DNA of 64,000 bases from contig NZ_JAGETY010000019.1 in the NCBI RefSeq assembly GCF_017571525.1, positions 1-64,000 of the forward strand. The letters run 5' to 3'. A model generated the notes under the pieces. It did not search any database. It was not told where the DNA came from and saw only the letters and a list, made by a program, of their open reading frames with translations. Every line of letters begins with the position of its first letter. Positions within the stretch are counted from its first letter, which is position 1. A program made the translations under genes and the position numbers. The DNA comes from Hymenobacter sp. BT559 (GTDB lineage Bacteria; Bacteroidota; Bacteroidia; Cytophagales; Hymenobacteraceae). This document shows positions 41,298-49,834 of this stretch, in pieces.

Positions 41298-43670
41298 ATG
41301 AAATTGATTTTCAAGGCGGGCGTATGGGCACTGGCCCTGCTGGCGGCGGAAGGGGCTAGCGCGCAAAACGTGCTCAAGTACGTGAACCCCAACATTGGCA
41401 CGGCGCACAGCCGGTGGTTTTTCTACACCCCGGCGGCCGTGCCCTACGGCATGGCCAAGCTAGCCCCCTCTACCAACGGCCACTACGGCAACCCCTCGGG
41501 CTGGGAAGCGGTGGGCTACGACACCCGGCAAAACTCCATCGAGGGCTTCGTGCACTTTCACGAGTGGCAGGTGGGTGGCGTAAGCTTTATGCCCACCACC
41601 GGCGAGCTGCGCACCCAGCCCGGCGACCTCGACAAGCCCGCCAGCGGCTACCGCTCGCACTTCGACCGCAAAAACCAGGTGGCCGAGCCCGGCTACTACA
41701 AGGTATTGCTCGATGACTACGGCATCACGGCCGAGCTCACGGCCACTAAGCGGGTCGGCTTTCACCGCTACACCTTCCCCAAGAGCGACCAGGCGCACAT
41801 CATTCTCGATATCGGCAACAAGCAGGGCGAGAGCGGCGACGTGACCGATGCCAGCATCCGGATGGTGGACGCCACCCACGTGGAGGGCTTCGTGAGCACC
41901 TATCCCAAATACGTGAAAACCTACGACCCTAGCGGCAAGGTGAACATGTACTTCTTTGGCGAAATAAGCAAGGCGCCGGCCAACGTGGGCGCCTTCACGG
42001 CTGCGGGCGCCCAGCCCGATACCAAGTCGGCCGCCGGCAAGGGCGCGGGCCTGGTGCTCAACTATAAAACCACGGCGCAGGAGAAGATTGAGCTAAAAAT
42101 CGGCCTCTCGTACACCTCCATCGCCAACGCCAAGGCCAACCTGCTGGCCGAGGCCAAGAGTCTCACCTTCGACCAGGCCCGCACTGCCGCGCAGGCCACC
42201 TGGCAGCGCGAGCTAGGCAAAATCGCGGTGGAAGGCCCTAGCGAGCAAGACAAGACCAAGTTCTACACCGGCCTTTTCCATGCGCTGCTAGGGCGCGGCA
42301 TTGCCAGCGACGTGAATGGGGCCTACCCTAAGCACGGCGGCCAGGCGGGTCAGCTAGTGGCTAGCGGCCCCGGCCCCAAGCCCGAGTTTATGAACACCGA
42401 CGCCATCTGGGGCGGCTACTGGAACCTGACGCAGCTCTGGGCCCTGAGCTACCCCGAGTGGTACGGCAACTACGTGAACACCGAGCTGCAAGTGTACCGC
42501 GACAAAGGCTGGTTTGGCGATGGGCTGGCCAACAGTGAGTACGTGTCGGGCGTGGGCACCAACTTCGTGGGGCTAGCGGTAGCCGGCGCCTACCAGGTGG
42601 GCATCCGCAACTACGACGTGAACCTGGCTTACCAGGCCGTGCGCGCCAATGAGCTGAACTACCGCCACCGCGCCTTCGGCTCGGGCAAGATGGACGTGAA
42701 AGCCTTCACGCAGTACGGCTACGTACCCTTCAGGGAAGACTACAAGCAGTACCAGGGCGAGTGGTACAAAACCGACTCGACGGGTTCCTACTTTTCCAAC
42801 TCGCACACCCTCGAATACAGCTACAGCGCCTTCGCCGCCGCACAAATGGCGAAAGCCCTGGGCAAAAAAGCCGACTACGAGCAGCTACTCAAGCTCTCCA
42901 ACGGCTGGCAGAAGATTCTGAACCCGCAGAACAAGCTCATGCAGCCCAAGCTGGCGGATGGTACCTTCGTGGGCAATTTCAACCCCTATGAGCCGTGGCG
43001 CGGCTTCCAGGAAGGCAACGCCATGCAGTACACCTTCTACGTGCCGCAAAACCCGGCTGGGCTCATTGAGGCGCTAGGCCGCGATAAATTCAACAATCGG
43101 CTCGACAGCCTCTTCACCGCCTCGGCCAAAACGGGCTTTGGCGGCGGCAAAGAGATTGACGCCTTCGCGGGCATCAAGGCCATCTACAACCACGGCAACC
43201 AACCCTGCCTACACATCAGCTGGCTGTTCAACTTCTCGGGCCAGCCCTGGCTCACGCAGAAGTGGACCCGCCAGATTTGCGACGAGTTTTACGGCACCGA
43301 GCCCATCCACGGCTACGGCTACGGCCAGGACGAAGACCAGGGCCAGCTAGGGTCGTGGTACGTCATTACTTCCTTAGGCCTGTTCGATGTGAAGGGCTTC
43401 ACCGACTCCCGGCCCATTATCGAGCTGGGCAGCCCGATGTTCAGTAAGTCTACCATCCAGCTGGGCAACAAAAAGCAGCTCGTAATCGAGGCCAAAAACA
43501 CGTCTAAGCAGAACATGTACGTGCAATCGGCTGAGCTAAACGGCAAGCCGCTGAATAACTGCTGGCTCTACCGCGACGAGCTGATGCGCGGCGGCCGGCT
43601 GGTGTTCACGATGGGCCCGCAGCCCAACAAAGCCTGGGGCAGCAAGACCCCGCCACCGTCGGCGCAGTAA
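41298..43670 (+). CDS. GH92 alpha-mannosidase, signal-peptide type
   Basis: The 790-residue protein starts with a cleavable signal peptide (MKLIFKAGVWALALLAAEGA, then SAQ), so it is probably periplasmic, unlike the lipoprotein GH92 at 22503. Conserved segments are YVNPNIGTAHSRWFFYTPAA, PYGMAKLAPSTNGH, GFVHFHEWQVGG, TDAIWGGYWNLTQLWAL, HGNQPCLHISWLFNFSG and GQDEDQGQLGSWYVITSLGLF. The last two correspond to the calcium and catalytic-acid/base regions of GH92. It should remove terminal alpha-mannose residues after import. Its sequence is quite different from the other GH92, suggesting a different linkage preference. An upstream in-frame start at 41181 would add 39 unlikely residues. Confidence 0.92.
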   Translation: MKLIFKAGVWALALLAAEGASAQNVLKYVNPNIGTAHSRWFFYTPAAVPYGMAKLAPSTNGHYGNPSGWEAVGYDTRQNSIEGFVHFHEWQVGGVSFMPTTGELRTQPGDLDKPASGYRSHFDRKNQVAEPGYYKVLLDDYGITAELTATKRVGFHRYTFPKSDQAHIILDIGNKQGESGDVTDASIRMVDATHVEGFVSTYPKYVKTYDPSGKVNMYFFGEISKAPANVGAFTAAGAQPDTKSAAGKGAGLVLNYKTTAQEKIELKIGLSYTSIANAKANLLAEAKSLTFDQARTAAQATWQRELGKIAVEGPSEQDKTKFYTGLFHALLGRGIASDVNGAYPKHGGQAGQLVASGPGPKPEFMNTDAIWGGYWNLTQLWALSYPEWYGNYVNTELQVYRDKGWFGDGLANSEYVSGVGTNFVGLAVAGAYQVGIRNYDVNLAYQAVRANELNYRHRAFGSGKMDVKAFTQYGYVPFREDYKQYQGEWYKTDSTGSYFSNSHTLEYSYSAFAAAQMAKALGKKADYEQLLKLSNGWQKILNPQNKLMQPKLADGTFVGNFNPYEPWRGFQEGNAMQYTFYVPQNPAGLIEALGRDKFNNRLDSLFTASAKTGFGGGKEIDAFAGIKAIYNHGNQPCLHISWLFNFSGQPWLTQKWTRQICDEFYGTEPIHGYGYGQDEDQGQLGSWYVITSLGLFDVKGFTDSRPIIELGSPMFSKSTIQLGNKKQLVIEAKNTSKQNMYVQSAELNGKPLNNCWLYRDELMRGGRLVFTMGPQPNKAWGSKTPPPSAQ

Positions 43671-44020
43671 TACGCAGCGCTGAGCCTGCGCCAGGGGCCG
43701 AAAAGCTGTCAGTTCTGGCATCAGAAAAGCCTGAAAATTGGCGGGACTGTAGTTGGCGCTCTGGGGGCTAGCGGGCGGCAGAGGATGGAATGCGTGTTGA
43801 CAGGCGCGCAGTAGGCGCGGGCAGGGCAACAGGTACTTTGGCGAAGTAGTGCGTAGTAGCCGTTGCATGCCAGCTTCCGGCGACTAGTCTTCGATATCTT
43901 GTGTGTCAAAGGTTTAAAAGTGGCGTAGACGTTAGCATTTAATGCGTTAACGTATGCACCACTACCTGAGTGCCAAGTAGCCAGCCTTATAGCGCGCTAA
44001 CCAGCATTAGGCCGGATACC
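43671..44020. other. Intergenic region at the end of the mannan locus
   Basis: About 350 bases without a convincing gene separate the mannan locus from the convergent regulator gene. The composition becomes more AT-rich near 43900-43970. The only structure seen is an imperfect palindrome around 43929-43953 (ACGTTA-GCATT-T-AATGC-G-TTAACGT). No intrinsic terminator was found for either convergent gene. Confidence 0.4.
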
Positions 44021-45061
44021 CTACCAATTGCTGCGCCGCAGCCTCTCGGGCTGAAGCACGCGGATGGTGCCGCTCGTGAGCTCAATCAGGCCATCCTGGC
44101 GAAACTCGCTGAGGGTGCGGCTAAGCGATTCGGGGGCAGTGCCCACTACGGCGGCCAGGTCCTCGCGGGCTAGCTGAATGGGCGGGCCACCGGGCTGGTG
44201 CAGCTGCAGCAGGGCATCGGCGATGCGGCGGCGCAGCGAGTGATAGGCCATTTCGACCAGCTGCTGCTCGCGCTGGCGCTCGCGGCCCGCCAGCAGCCGA
44301 ATGAACTGCTGGCTGACGTCGGCATTGCGCAGCAGCAGGTCAGTAAACTCTTCGGCCGGAATGTAGAGCAGCGTGGAGTCTTCAACGGCCACCGCTGAAT
44401 CGTGGTAGGGTAGGCGTTCGAGCAAGGCCTGGTAGCCAAAAAACTCGTCTGCCTGGTACAGCCCCGTTATCAGCTCCTTGCCGGCCGCCGTGGTCTTGCT
44501 CGTTTTCACGCGGCCGGCTTGCACGAAGTAAAGCCGCAGGGGCTCATCGCCTTCCGTATAGATAAACTGGCGGCGAGGCACTTGGTGGGGCTTGCGGTCG
44601 GTGGCGAGGCTAGCCAGGTTGCTCACCCGGCGGGCATCGGCCAAGAACTCGCCCAGGCCGCCTTCGGCTAGGTCGTAGTCGGGCCGCAGGTGCTGAAAGC
44701 GGCTGAGGCGCCCGGCCACCGCGCTTAGCAGCTCGTTGCTGTCGAAGGGCTTGGTGAGGTAGTCGTCGGCACCAAGCTCCATGCCGCGGCGCAGGTCGGC
44801 CCGCTCGGTTTTGGCGGTGAGGAAGATGAAGGGAACGCCAGCCAGCTGGGGGTTTTGGTTGAAGATGTGCAGCACGCCATAGCCGTCGAGCACGGGCATC
44901 ATAATATCGCAGATGACCAGGTTGGGGCGTGTGGCTAGGGCCTGCTCTACGCCTATTTTACCGTTCTCGGCCGTGAGCACGGTGTAGCCGGCCAGCTCCA
45001 GCAGCTCGGCGGTGTTTTCCCGAATCAGGTCGTTGTCTTCAATCAGTAAAATGGTTTTCAT
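44021..45061 (-). CDS. Response regulator with CRP/FNR-type cNMP-fold and HTH
   Basis: The 346-residue protein joins a receiver domain (about 1-120: phospho-acceptor Asp52 in ICDIMMP, Thr82, Lys104) to a CRP-like cyclic-nucleotide fold (about 150-270: FIYTEGDEPLRLYFVQAGRVK, FFGYQALL) and a Crp-type helix-turn-helix (about 285-335). The recognition helix reads PESLSRTLSEF, with the Glu311, Ser314 and Arg315 pattern of FNR, which reads TTGA(T/C)-N4-ATCAA. It has none of the N-terminal cysteines that carry FNR's Fe-S cluster, so input must come from phosphorylation. Two matching boxes lie at 46707 and 49821. ATG at 45061 overlaps the kinase gene by 23 bases. It probably controls the cbb3 oxidase genes. 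Confidence 0.92.
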   Translation of the reverse strand: MKTILLIEDNDLIRENTAELLELAGYTVLTAENGKIGVEQALATRPNLVICDIMMPVLDGYGVLHIFNQNPQLAGVPFIFLTAKTERADLRRGMELGADDYLTKPFDSNELLSAVAGRLSRFQHLRPDYDLAEGGLGEFLADARRVSNLASLATDRKPHQVPRRQFIYTEGDEPLRLYFVQAGRVKTSKTTAAGKELITGLYQADEFFGYQALLERLPYHDSAVAVEDSTLLYIPAEEFTDLLLRNADVSQQFIRLLAGRERQREQQLVEMAYHSLRRRIADALLQLHQPGGPPIQLAREDLAAVVGTAPESLSRTLSEFRQDGLIELTSGTIRVLQPERLRRSNW

Positions 45062-46652
45062 AAGGCAGCGTGACGGTAACGGTAGTGCCCTGGCCCAGCT
45101 CACTGCTCAGGTTGATGGTGCCGCCCATAAGCTCGAGGTAGCGGGCAATGATGTAGAGGCCTAGCCCGGTACCGGGCACGTTGGTGACGTTGCGGGCCCG
45201 GAAAAAGCGCTCGAACAAGTGCGCCTGGTCTTCTTGCGAAATGCCCACGCCCTGGTCTTGCACCACCAGCGTGAGCTGGCCGCCGGCGCAGGTAGCGGCC
45301 AGGCGCACTACCGTGTTTTCACCCGAATACTTCAGCGCGTTCGAGAGCAGGTTGACCACAATCTTGCGCAGCAGCGAGGGGTCGAGCCACAGCGGCTCGG
45401 GGCAGCTGATGGCTTGCTCGATAGTCTGTCCGGCTTTGAGTAGGCCCTGCACGTCGGCCACAGTGTCGTGCAGTAGGGTAGGGAGGTCGAGGCGCGTAGG
45501 GTGGGCCACTACCTTGCCTTCCTCGATACGGCCCACCGACAGAAACTCTTCGAGCACATCATTCAAGTGGTTGACTGACTGGCGGATGCGGTCCAGGTGG
45601 CGCAGGCGCTTGTCTTGCTGGTCGGCGGCCGGGTATTTTTCGATGAGCGAAGCCGACGTGAGCACGGCCGTGAGCGGGGTGCGAAACTCGTGCGAGGCCA
45701 TGCTCACGAAGCGCGACTTGAGCTCGCCCAGCTCTTGCTCGGCGGCCAGGGCCTGGGCCAGCTCGGCCTGGCGCTGTTCGAGCTGCTCCAGGGTACTCAG
45801 CAGGGCGTGGGTGCGGTCGGCTACTTTTTGCTCCAGGTCGGCGTTGAGGCGCTCCACCCGCTGGCGCTCGGCAACGAGAGCCTGGTCGGCCGTTTTCTTG
45901 AACGTCACATCGACCACGTACGACACCACGTACAGCTCGGCATCGAGGTAGAAGTAGCTGAGACTCACCTCGACCGGAAATACCGAGCCATCGTGGCGCT
46001 GGCCCTCCAGGTCGCCGCGGTGAGCACTCATGGCGCGCACCTGCGGCTGGGCATTGAAGGACGCGCGCAGCTGCTCGTGGCGGCGGCCGGCGGCCTGCGG
46101 CACCAATGCCTCGATGCGCAGGCCTAGCAGCTCGCCTTCAGCATAGCCAAATTGCTGGTGCGCCATCTGGTTGGCCGATACGATGCTGCCCGCTTGGTTG
46201 CAAACGATGATGCCGATGGTGGCATTGGCCACCACCGCCTCAAAGCGGCGCACGCTCTGGGCCAGCGCCTGCTCGGCCTGGTGCAGGCGGCTTTGCTCGC
46301 TCAGGCGCAGCAGAAAAAACGGGTCGCCTTCGACTTCAAAATACGTGAGCTCAATGCGCGCCTGGAAAGCTTCGCCGGTGGCTTTGAGCACTTCGGTTTC
46401 GACGGTTTGGCGGCCAGCGCGCCGGGCTTGCTCGCGCAGGCTGGCCCACTGGGCCGCCGTGAGGGCGGGCGCGTGCGGCACCGGGCCGGGAGCCGCCAGC
46501 AGCGCGGCTTCGGAAGGGTAGCCCAGCAGCCGCACGCCGGCCGGGTTTACTTGCGTGAGCTGGCCGGCCGTGGCATCATACACGCCCACCAGCTCGGCAG
46601 CCTGATGCAGCAGCACATCGGTGAGCGCGCGGGAGAAAGCAGCGTGGGGCAT
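45039..46652 (-). CDS. PAS-domain sensor histidine kinase
   Basis: The 537-residue kinase has two PAS-like domains (about 10-130 and 140-260; the second with IGIIVCNQAGSIVSANQMAHQQFGY), a coiled-coil (about 265-310), HisKA with phospho-acceptor His321 in SMASHEFRTPL, and HATPase_c with the N box NLLSNALKYSG, DQGVGISQEDQ and GTGLGLYIIARYLELMGG. No transmembrane segment is seen, so it senses in the cytoplasm. A haem or redox ligand in the PAS domains is conceivable but no ligand residue can be assigned. ATG 46652 is preferred over 46742. The response-regulator gene overlaps its 3' end, giving a co-translated pair. Confidence 0.92.
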   Translation of the reverse strand: MPHAAFSRALTDVLLHQAAELVGVYDATAGQLTQVNPAGVRLLGYPSEAALLAAPGPVPHAPALTAAQWASLREQARRAGRQTVETEVLKATGEAFQARIELTYFEVEGDPFFLLRLSEQSRLHQAEQALAQSVRRFEAVVANATIGIIVCNQAGSIVSANQMAHQQFGYAEGELLGLRIEALVPQAAGRRHEQLRASFNAQPQVRAMSAHRGDLEGQRHDGSVFPVEVSLSYFYLDAELYVVSYVVDVTFKKTADQALVAERQRVERLNADLEQKVADRTHALLSTLEQLEQRQAELAQALAAEQELGELKSRFVSMASHEFRTPLTAVLTSASLIEKYPAADQQDKRLRHLDRIRQSVNHLNDVLEEFLSVGRIEEGKVVAHPTRLDLPTLLHDTVADVQGLLKAGQTIEQAISCPEPLWLDPSLLRKIVVNLLSNALKYSGENTVVRLAATCAGGQLTLVVQDQGVGISQEDQAHLFERFFRARNVTNVPGTGLGLYIIARYLELMGGTINLSSELGQGTTVTVTLPYENHFTD

Positions 46653-46706
46653 ACAAAGCGGGGCAAATAACCGCCCAAAGGTCGACAGAAGTGGGCGCAA
46701 ACCCTC

Positions 46707-46720
46707 TTGACAACTATCAA
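46707..46720. promoter_or_regulatory. FNR-type binding box TTGAC-AACT-ATCAA
   Basis: The 14-bp sequence matches the FNR/ANR consensus TTGAT-N4-ATCAA at nine of ten positions. It lies in the divergent region between the histidine kinase (minus) and the 46799 gene (plus), 55 bases upstream of the kinase start codon. A GAATTTTG -7-like element at 46765-46772 could serve the plus strand. Its half-sites are identical to those of the box at 49821-49834. It suggests autoregulation of the two-component system plus control of ccoI. Confidence 0.65.
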
Positions 46721-46798
46721 ACATAAGCTTGAGAAGGCTCATGGCAACGGCCGGGGGCGGGGCTGAATTTTGCGTACTCCTAAGTTATTAGCTAGCCT

Positions 46799-47083
46799 AT
46801 GTCCTGCTTCACGTCGTTGCCCGAGGGGGCAGTGCTCCTGGTCTTATTGCCGCCCGCCGAGACCAGCCACCCGGCCGACCTCGGGGCCTTGCAGCAGCGG
46901 CTAGGCCCCGCCGTGCGCGTGCTCACCATTGACGAGGCCAGCCACCCGGCCGTGGTGCGCAGCTTTGGCCCGCCCCAGCTGCCCACCTGCGTGCTGGTGC
47001 GCCAGGGTGTGGAACTGTGGCGCCAGCAAGGCTTGCCCGAAGTCGAGGCCCTAGCCGCGCTGCTGGCGCAGCTCCCGGAGTAG
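46799..47083 (+). CDS. Small thioredoxin-fold-like protein without CXXC
   Basis: The 94-residue protein has the alternating strand-helix order and the PQLPTCVLVRQGVELWR segment (cis-proline strand and following hairpin) of a thioredoxin fold, but no CXXC redox motif; only two isolated cysteines are present (positions 3 and 62). Exact family not recognised. It is divergent from the histidine kinase, with an FNR-type box in between, and precedes the copper ATPase gene by 82 bases. It may be a small thiol or copper-handling helper of cbb3 assembly, but this rests on position only. Confidence 0.6.
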   Translation: MSCFTSLPEGAVLLVLLPPAETSHPADLGALQQRLGPAVRVLTIDEASHPAVVRSFGPPQLPTCVLVRQGVELWRQQGLPEVEALAALLAQLPE

Positions 47084-47165
47084 CGCGCCCCGTGCCGGCT
47101 AGCGGTCGAAGCCTTTTTAGCTATTCGAGCCGGCGACAAATACCGGCCACTTTGCTTCTAATTAC

Positions 47166-49625
47166 GTGCCCTCTATCCTCGAAGCCCCCGCCACCCGCCT
47201 GGCCTGCACCCACTGCGGCGACGACTGCCCGCCCGAGCCGCTGCGGCTGGCCGGCCAGCCCTTTTGCTGTGCCGGCTGCCGCACCGTGTACGAGCTGCTC
47301 GATGCCAACAATCTGTGCGCCTACTACAAGCTCGACGAGCGCCCCGGCCTGAAAGTGAAGGAGGTAGAGCTGCCCGGCCGCTTCGACTACCTCGACTCGG
47401 AAGCCGTGCAGGCGCAGCTGCTGGCGTTTCGGTCCGACACCCGGGCTAGCCTCACGCTGGCCATCCCGCAGATGCACTGCACCTCGTGCATCTGGCTGCT
47501 CGAACACCTGCCGCGCCTCAACCCGGGTATTGTGGAGGCGCGGGTGCAGTTCTTGCGCAAAGAAATCACCATCAGCTACTTGCTTGCGGTCACCAGCCTT
47601 AGGGAAGTCGTGCAGCTGCTGGCTTCGGTGGGCTACGAGCCGCAGATAACCCTAGCTGAGCTGGGCGCGCAGCCGCACCGGGCCAGCCGCACGCTCTACT
47701 ACCAGTTGGGGCTGGCGGCCTTCGCCTTCGGCAACGTGATGCTGCTGGCGCTGCCCGATTACTTCTCTTTTGTAGAAGAATTGCAGGTCGGCTTCGGGCG
47801 GTTTTTTGGCTACATAAGTTTGGTGCTAGCCCTGCCGGTGCTGCTGTATAGCGCCCAAACCTTCTTCCGCTCGGCCTGGCAAGGGCTGCGCCAGCGCTAC
47901 ATCAACCTCGATTTTCCCATTAGCCTGGGGCTAACCTCCTTGTTCAGTGTCAGCACGTTTGAGGTACTGACGGGAAGCGGGCCGGGCTATTTCGACTCGT
48001 TCACGGGGCTGGTGTTTTTTATGCTGATTGGCAAGTGGGTGCAGCAGCGCACATACGACGCCCTGCGCTTCGACCGCGACTTCACGTCGTATTTCCCGGT
48101 GGCTGTCACGCGCCTCACGCCCACCGGCGAGCAGTCTATTTCGGTGAAGGAGCTGCAAGTGGGCCACCGCATCCGGGTGCGGCACCAGGAAGTGGTGCCC
48201 GCCGATGCGGTGCTGTTGCGCGGCGCAGGCCAGCTCGACTACTCCTTTGTATCGGGCGAGAGCACGCCGGTGGCCCGCGCCTCGGGCGAGCTGGTGTATG
48301 CCGGCGGCCGCCAGCTCGGCGATGCCGTGGAGCTGGAAGTGGTGCGCGAAGTATCGCAAGGCTACCTCACCCAGCTCTGGAACAACCCCGCTTTTGCCAA
48401 AGAAGCGAGTCACAACTCGCTGGAAACCTATGCCAACCGTGTGGGCCGCTACTTCGTGGCCCTCACGCTGGTGCTGGCCCTCGGCACGCTGGCTTACTGG
48501 GCCGGGCACGATGCCAGCAAAATGTGGCGGGCGTTTACGTCGGTGCTGGTTATTGCCTGCCCGTGCGCGCTGTCGCTGGCCACGCCCTTCGCGCTAGGGG
48601 CCGCGCTGCGCACGCTGGGCCGCCACAAGCTCTACCTCAAAAACGCGGCCGTAGTCGAGACGCTAGGCCGGGCCGATACGCTGGTTTTCGACAAAACCGG
48701 CACGCTCACCGATACCGCACAAGCCGAGGTGCACTACCACGGCCGGCCCTTAACGGAAGCTGAAAAGCAGCTCATTGCCACGGCCGCCGCGCAGTCTACG
48801 CACCCCTTGAGCCAGCGCTTGGCGCAGGAGTTGGGCAGTGCGGCGCTGTCGCTGTTTATGTGCCGGGAAGTACCCGGCCAAGGTGTGGAAGCCGCAGCTG
48901 AAGGCGGCCTATTGGTCCGCCTGGGGGCAGCCGCATTTGCTGGCCATGGCGTGAGCCAGCCCGCTAGCCCCCGGCCAACCGCTAAGCCGACCACAGCGGC
49001 CGCCCCACCAGAAGCGCCCGAAACCCGCGTGTACGTGGCTCTCAACGGCGAGCCGACCGGTTACTTCACGTTTCACAACGTGTATCGGCCGGCCCTGGCC
49101 GCGCTGCTAGCCCGCCTGGGCCGGCGCTACCGCCTGGCCGTGCTCTCGGGCGATACCGATGCCGAGCGCCCGCGCCTGCAAGCGCTTTTTGGGCCCGAGG
49201 CGGCGCTGCACTTCCGCCAGTCGCCGGCCGATAAGCTGGCCTACATTGCCGCCGAGCGGGCGCGGGGCCACGCCGTCGTCATGATTGGTGATGGCCTGAA
49301 CGACGCCGGCGCCCTACGCGCCGCCGACGCCGGCATTGCCCTCACCGACACGCTCACCAACTTCTCGCCCGCCTGCGACGCCATTCTGGATGCCTCGGAG
49401 TTTGGGCGGCTCGCTACGTTTCTGGGCTTTTCGCGGGCCTGCCTACGGGTGGTGCTCGCCACCTTCGTGCTGTCTTTTTGCTACAATGGGGTAGGGCTGG
49501 CCCTAGCGGTGCAGGGCCGGTTCACGCCCATCGTGTCGGCCATTCTCATGCCCATCAGCTCCTTGAGCGTGATGATAGTAGCCACGCTGCTAGTGCGCCT
49601 GGCCGCGCGACGCCACCACTTATAG
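47166..49625 (+). CDS. ccoI: Copper-translocating P-type ATPase of the CcoI/FixI type
   Basis: CcoI exports copper across the inner membrane for assembly of the cbb3 oxidase binuclear centre. The 819-residue protein has an N-terminal cysteine-rich metal-binding domain (CTHCGDDC, CCAGC), an HMA domain with MHCTSC near 103, eight membrane helices, the TGES-like SGEST actuator loop, the transmembrane CPC motif near 465 (ACPCALSLATP), phosphorylation motif DKTGT with Asp509, and hinge GDGLNDAGAL near 708. The start is GTG at 47166. ccoS follows ten bases later and ccoNO soon after, the standard cbb3 arrangement. Confidence 0.93.
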   Translation: MPSILEAPATRLACTHCGDDCPPEPLRLAGQPFCCAGCRTVYELLDANNLCAYYKLDERPGLKVKEVELPGRFDYLDSEAVQAQLLAFRSDTRASLTLAIPQMHCTSCIWLLEHLPRLNPGIVEARVQFLRKEITISYLLAVTSLREVVQLLASVGYEPQITLAELGAQPHRASRTLYYQLGLAAFAFGNVMLLALPDYFSFVEELQVGFGRFFGYISLVLALPVLLYSAQTFFRSAWQGLRQRYINLDFPISLGLTSLFSVSTFEVLTGSGPGYFDSFTGLVFFMLIGKWVQQRTYDALRFDRDFTSYFPVAVTRLTPTGEQSISVKELQVGHRIRVRHQEVVPADAVLLRGAGQLDYSFVSGESTPVARASGELVYAGGRQLGDAVELEVVREVSQGYLTQLWNNPAFAKEASHNSLETYANRVGRYFVALTLVLALGTLAYWAGHDASKMWRAFTSVLVIACPCALSLATPFALGAALRTLGRHKLYLKNAAVVETLGRADTLVFDKTGTLTDTAQAEVHYHGRPLTEAEKQLIATAAAQSTHPLSQRLAQELGSAALSLFMCREVPGQGVEAAAEGGLLVRLGAAAFAGHGVSQPASPRPTAKPTTAAAPPEAPETRVYVALNGEPTGYFTFHNVYRPALAALLARLGRRYRLAVLSGDTDAERPRLQALFGPEAALHFRQSPADKLAYIAAERARGHAVVMIGDGLNDAGALRAADAGIALTDTLTNFSPACDAILDASEFGRLATFLGFSRACLRVVLATFVLSFCYNGVGLALAVQGRFTPIVSAILMPISSLSVMIVATLLVRLAARRHHL

Positions 49626-49635
49626 TCTTGTTATT

Positions 49636-49779
49636 ATGACCATTATCTTCTTGCTGATTGGTATCAGCCTGCTCGTGGCCTTGATGTTTCTGGCCGGCTT
49701 TATGTGGGCCGTGCGCAGCGGGCAGTACGACGACGACTACACGCCCTCGGTGCGGATGCTCTTTGATGACGAGGAGTAG
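49636..49779 (+). CDS. ccoS: cbb3-type cytochrome oxidase assembly protein CcoS
   Basis: This 47-residue protein is easily overlooked. It reads MTIIFLLIGISLLVALMFLA, then GFMWAVRSGQYDDDYTPSVRM and an acidic end. The single N-terminal membrane helix, the FMWAVRSGQYDD motif and the acidic C-terminus are the signature of CcoS, which is needed for insertion of haem and copper into the cbb3 oxidase. It starts ten bases after the ccoI stop codon. Its own stop codon lies at the base of the following terminator hairpin, so ccoI-ccoS form a unit separate from ccoNO. Confidence 0.93.
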   Translation: MTIIFLLIGISLLVALMFLAGFMWAVRSGQYDDDYTPSVRMLFDDEE

Positions 49780-49817
49780 CCAGGGGGCGCGGACTACAAA
49801 GTCCGCGCCCCCTGGCT
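49778..49817 (+). terminator. Hairpin terminator after ccoS
   Basis: A perfect 17-bp inverted repeat (49778-49794 with 49801-49817), very GC-rich, with a six-base loop TACAAA, overlaps the ccoS stop codon. Only a short CATTTG tail follows, but the stem is strong enough to separate ccoI-ccoS from the ccoNO operon. Confidence 0.8.
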
Positions 49818-49820
49818 CAT

Positions 49821-49834
49821 TTGACATCAATCAA
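49821..49834. promoter_or_regulatory. FNR-type binding box TTGAC-ATCA-ATCAA upstream of ccoNO
   Basis: The 14-bp site matches TTGAT-N4-ATCAA at nine of ten positions and has the same half-sites as the box at 46707. Its centre is 88 bases before the ccoNO start codon. If it acts from about -41.5, transcription would start near 49869. The regulator encoded at 44021 has the FNR-type recognition residues to bind it. A separate repeat, GAAGTAG-N8-CTACTTC (49886-49907), lies in the presumed leader. Confidence 0.68.

Noticed and set aside
43929..43953. Imperfect palindrome in the gap after the second GH92 gene
   Set aside because: It has a two-base bulge, no T-run and lies between convergent gene ends; too weak to call an operator or terminator.
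45181..45951. 256-codon open frame antisense to the histidine kinase
   Set aside because: Ser/Arg/Trp-rich composition without any motif; the kinase on the minus strand is complete.
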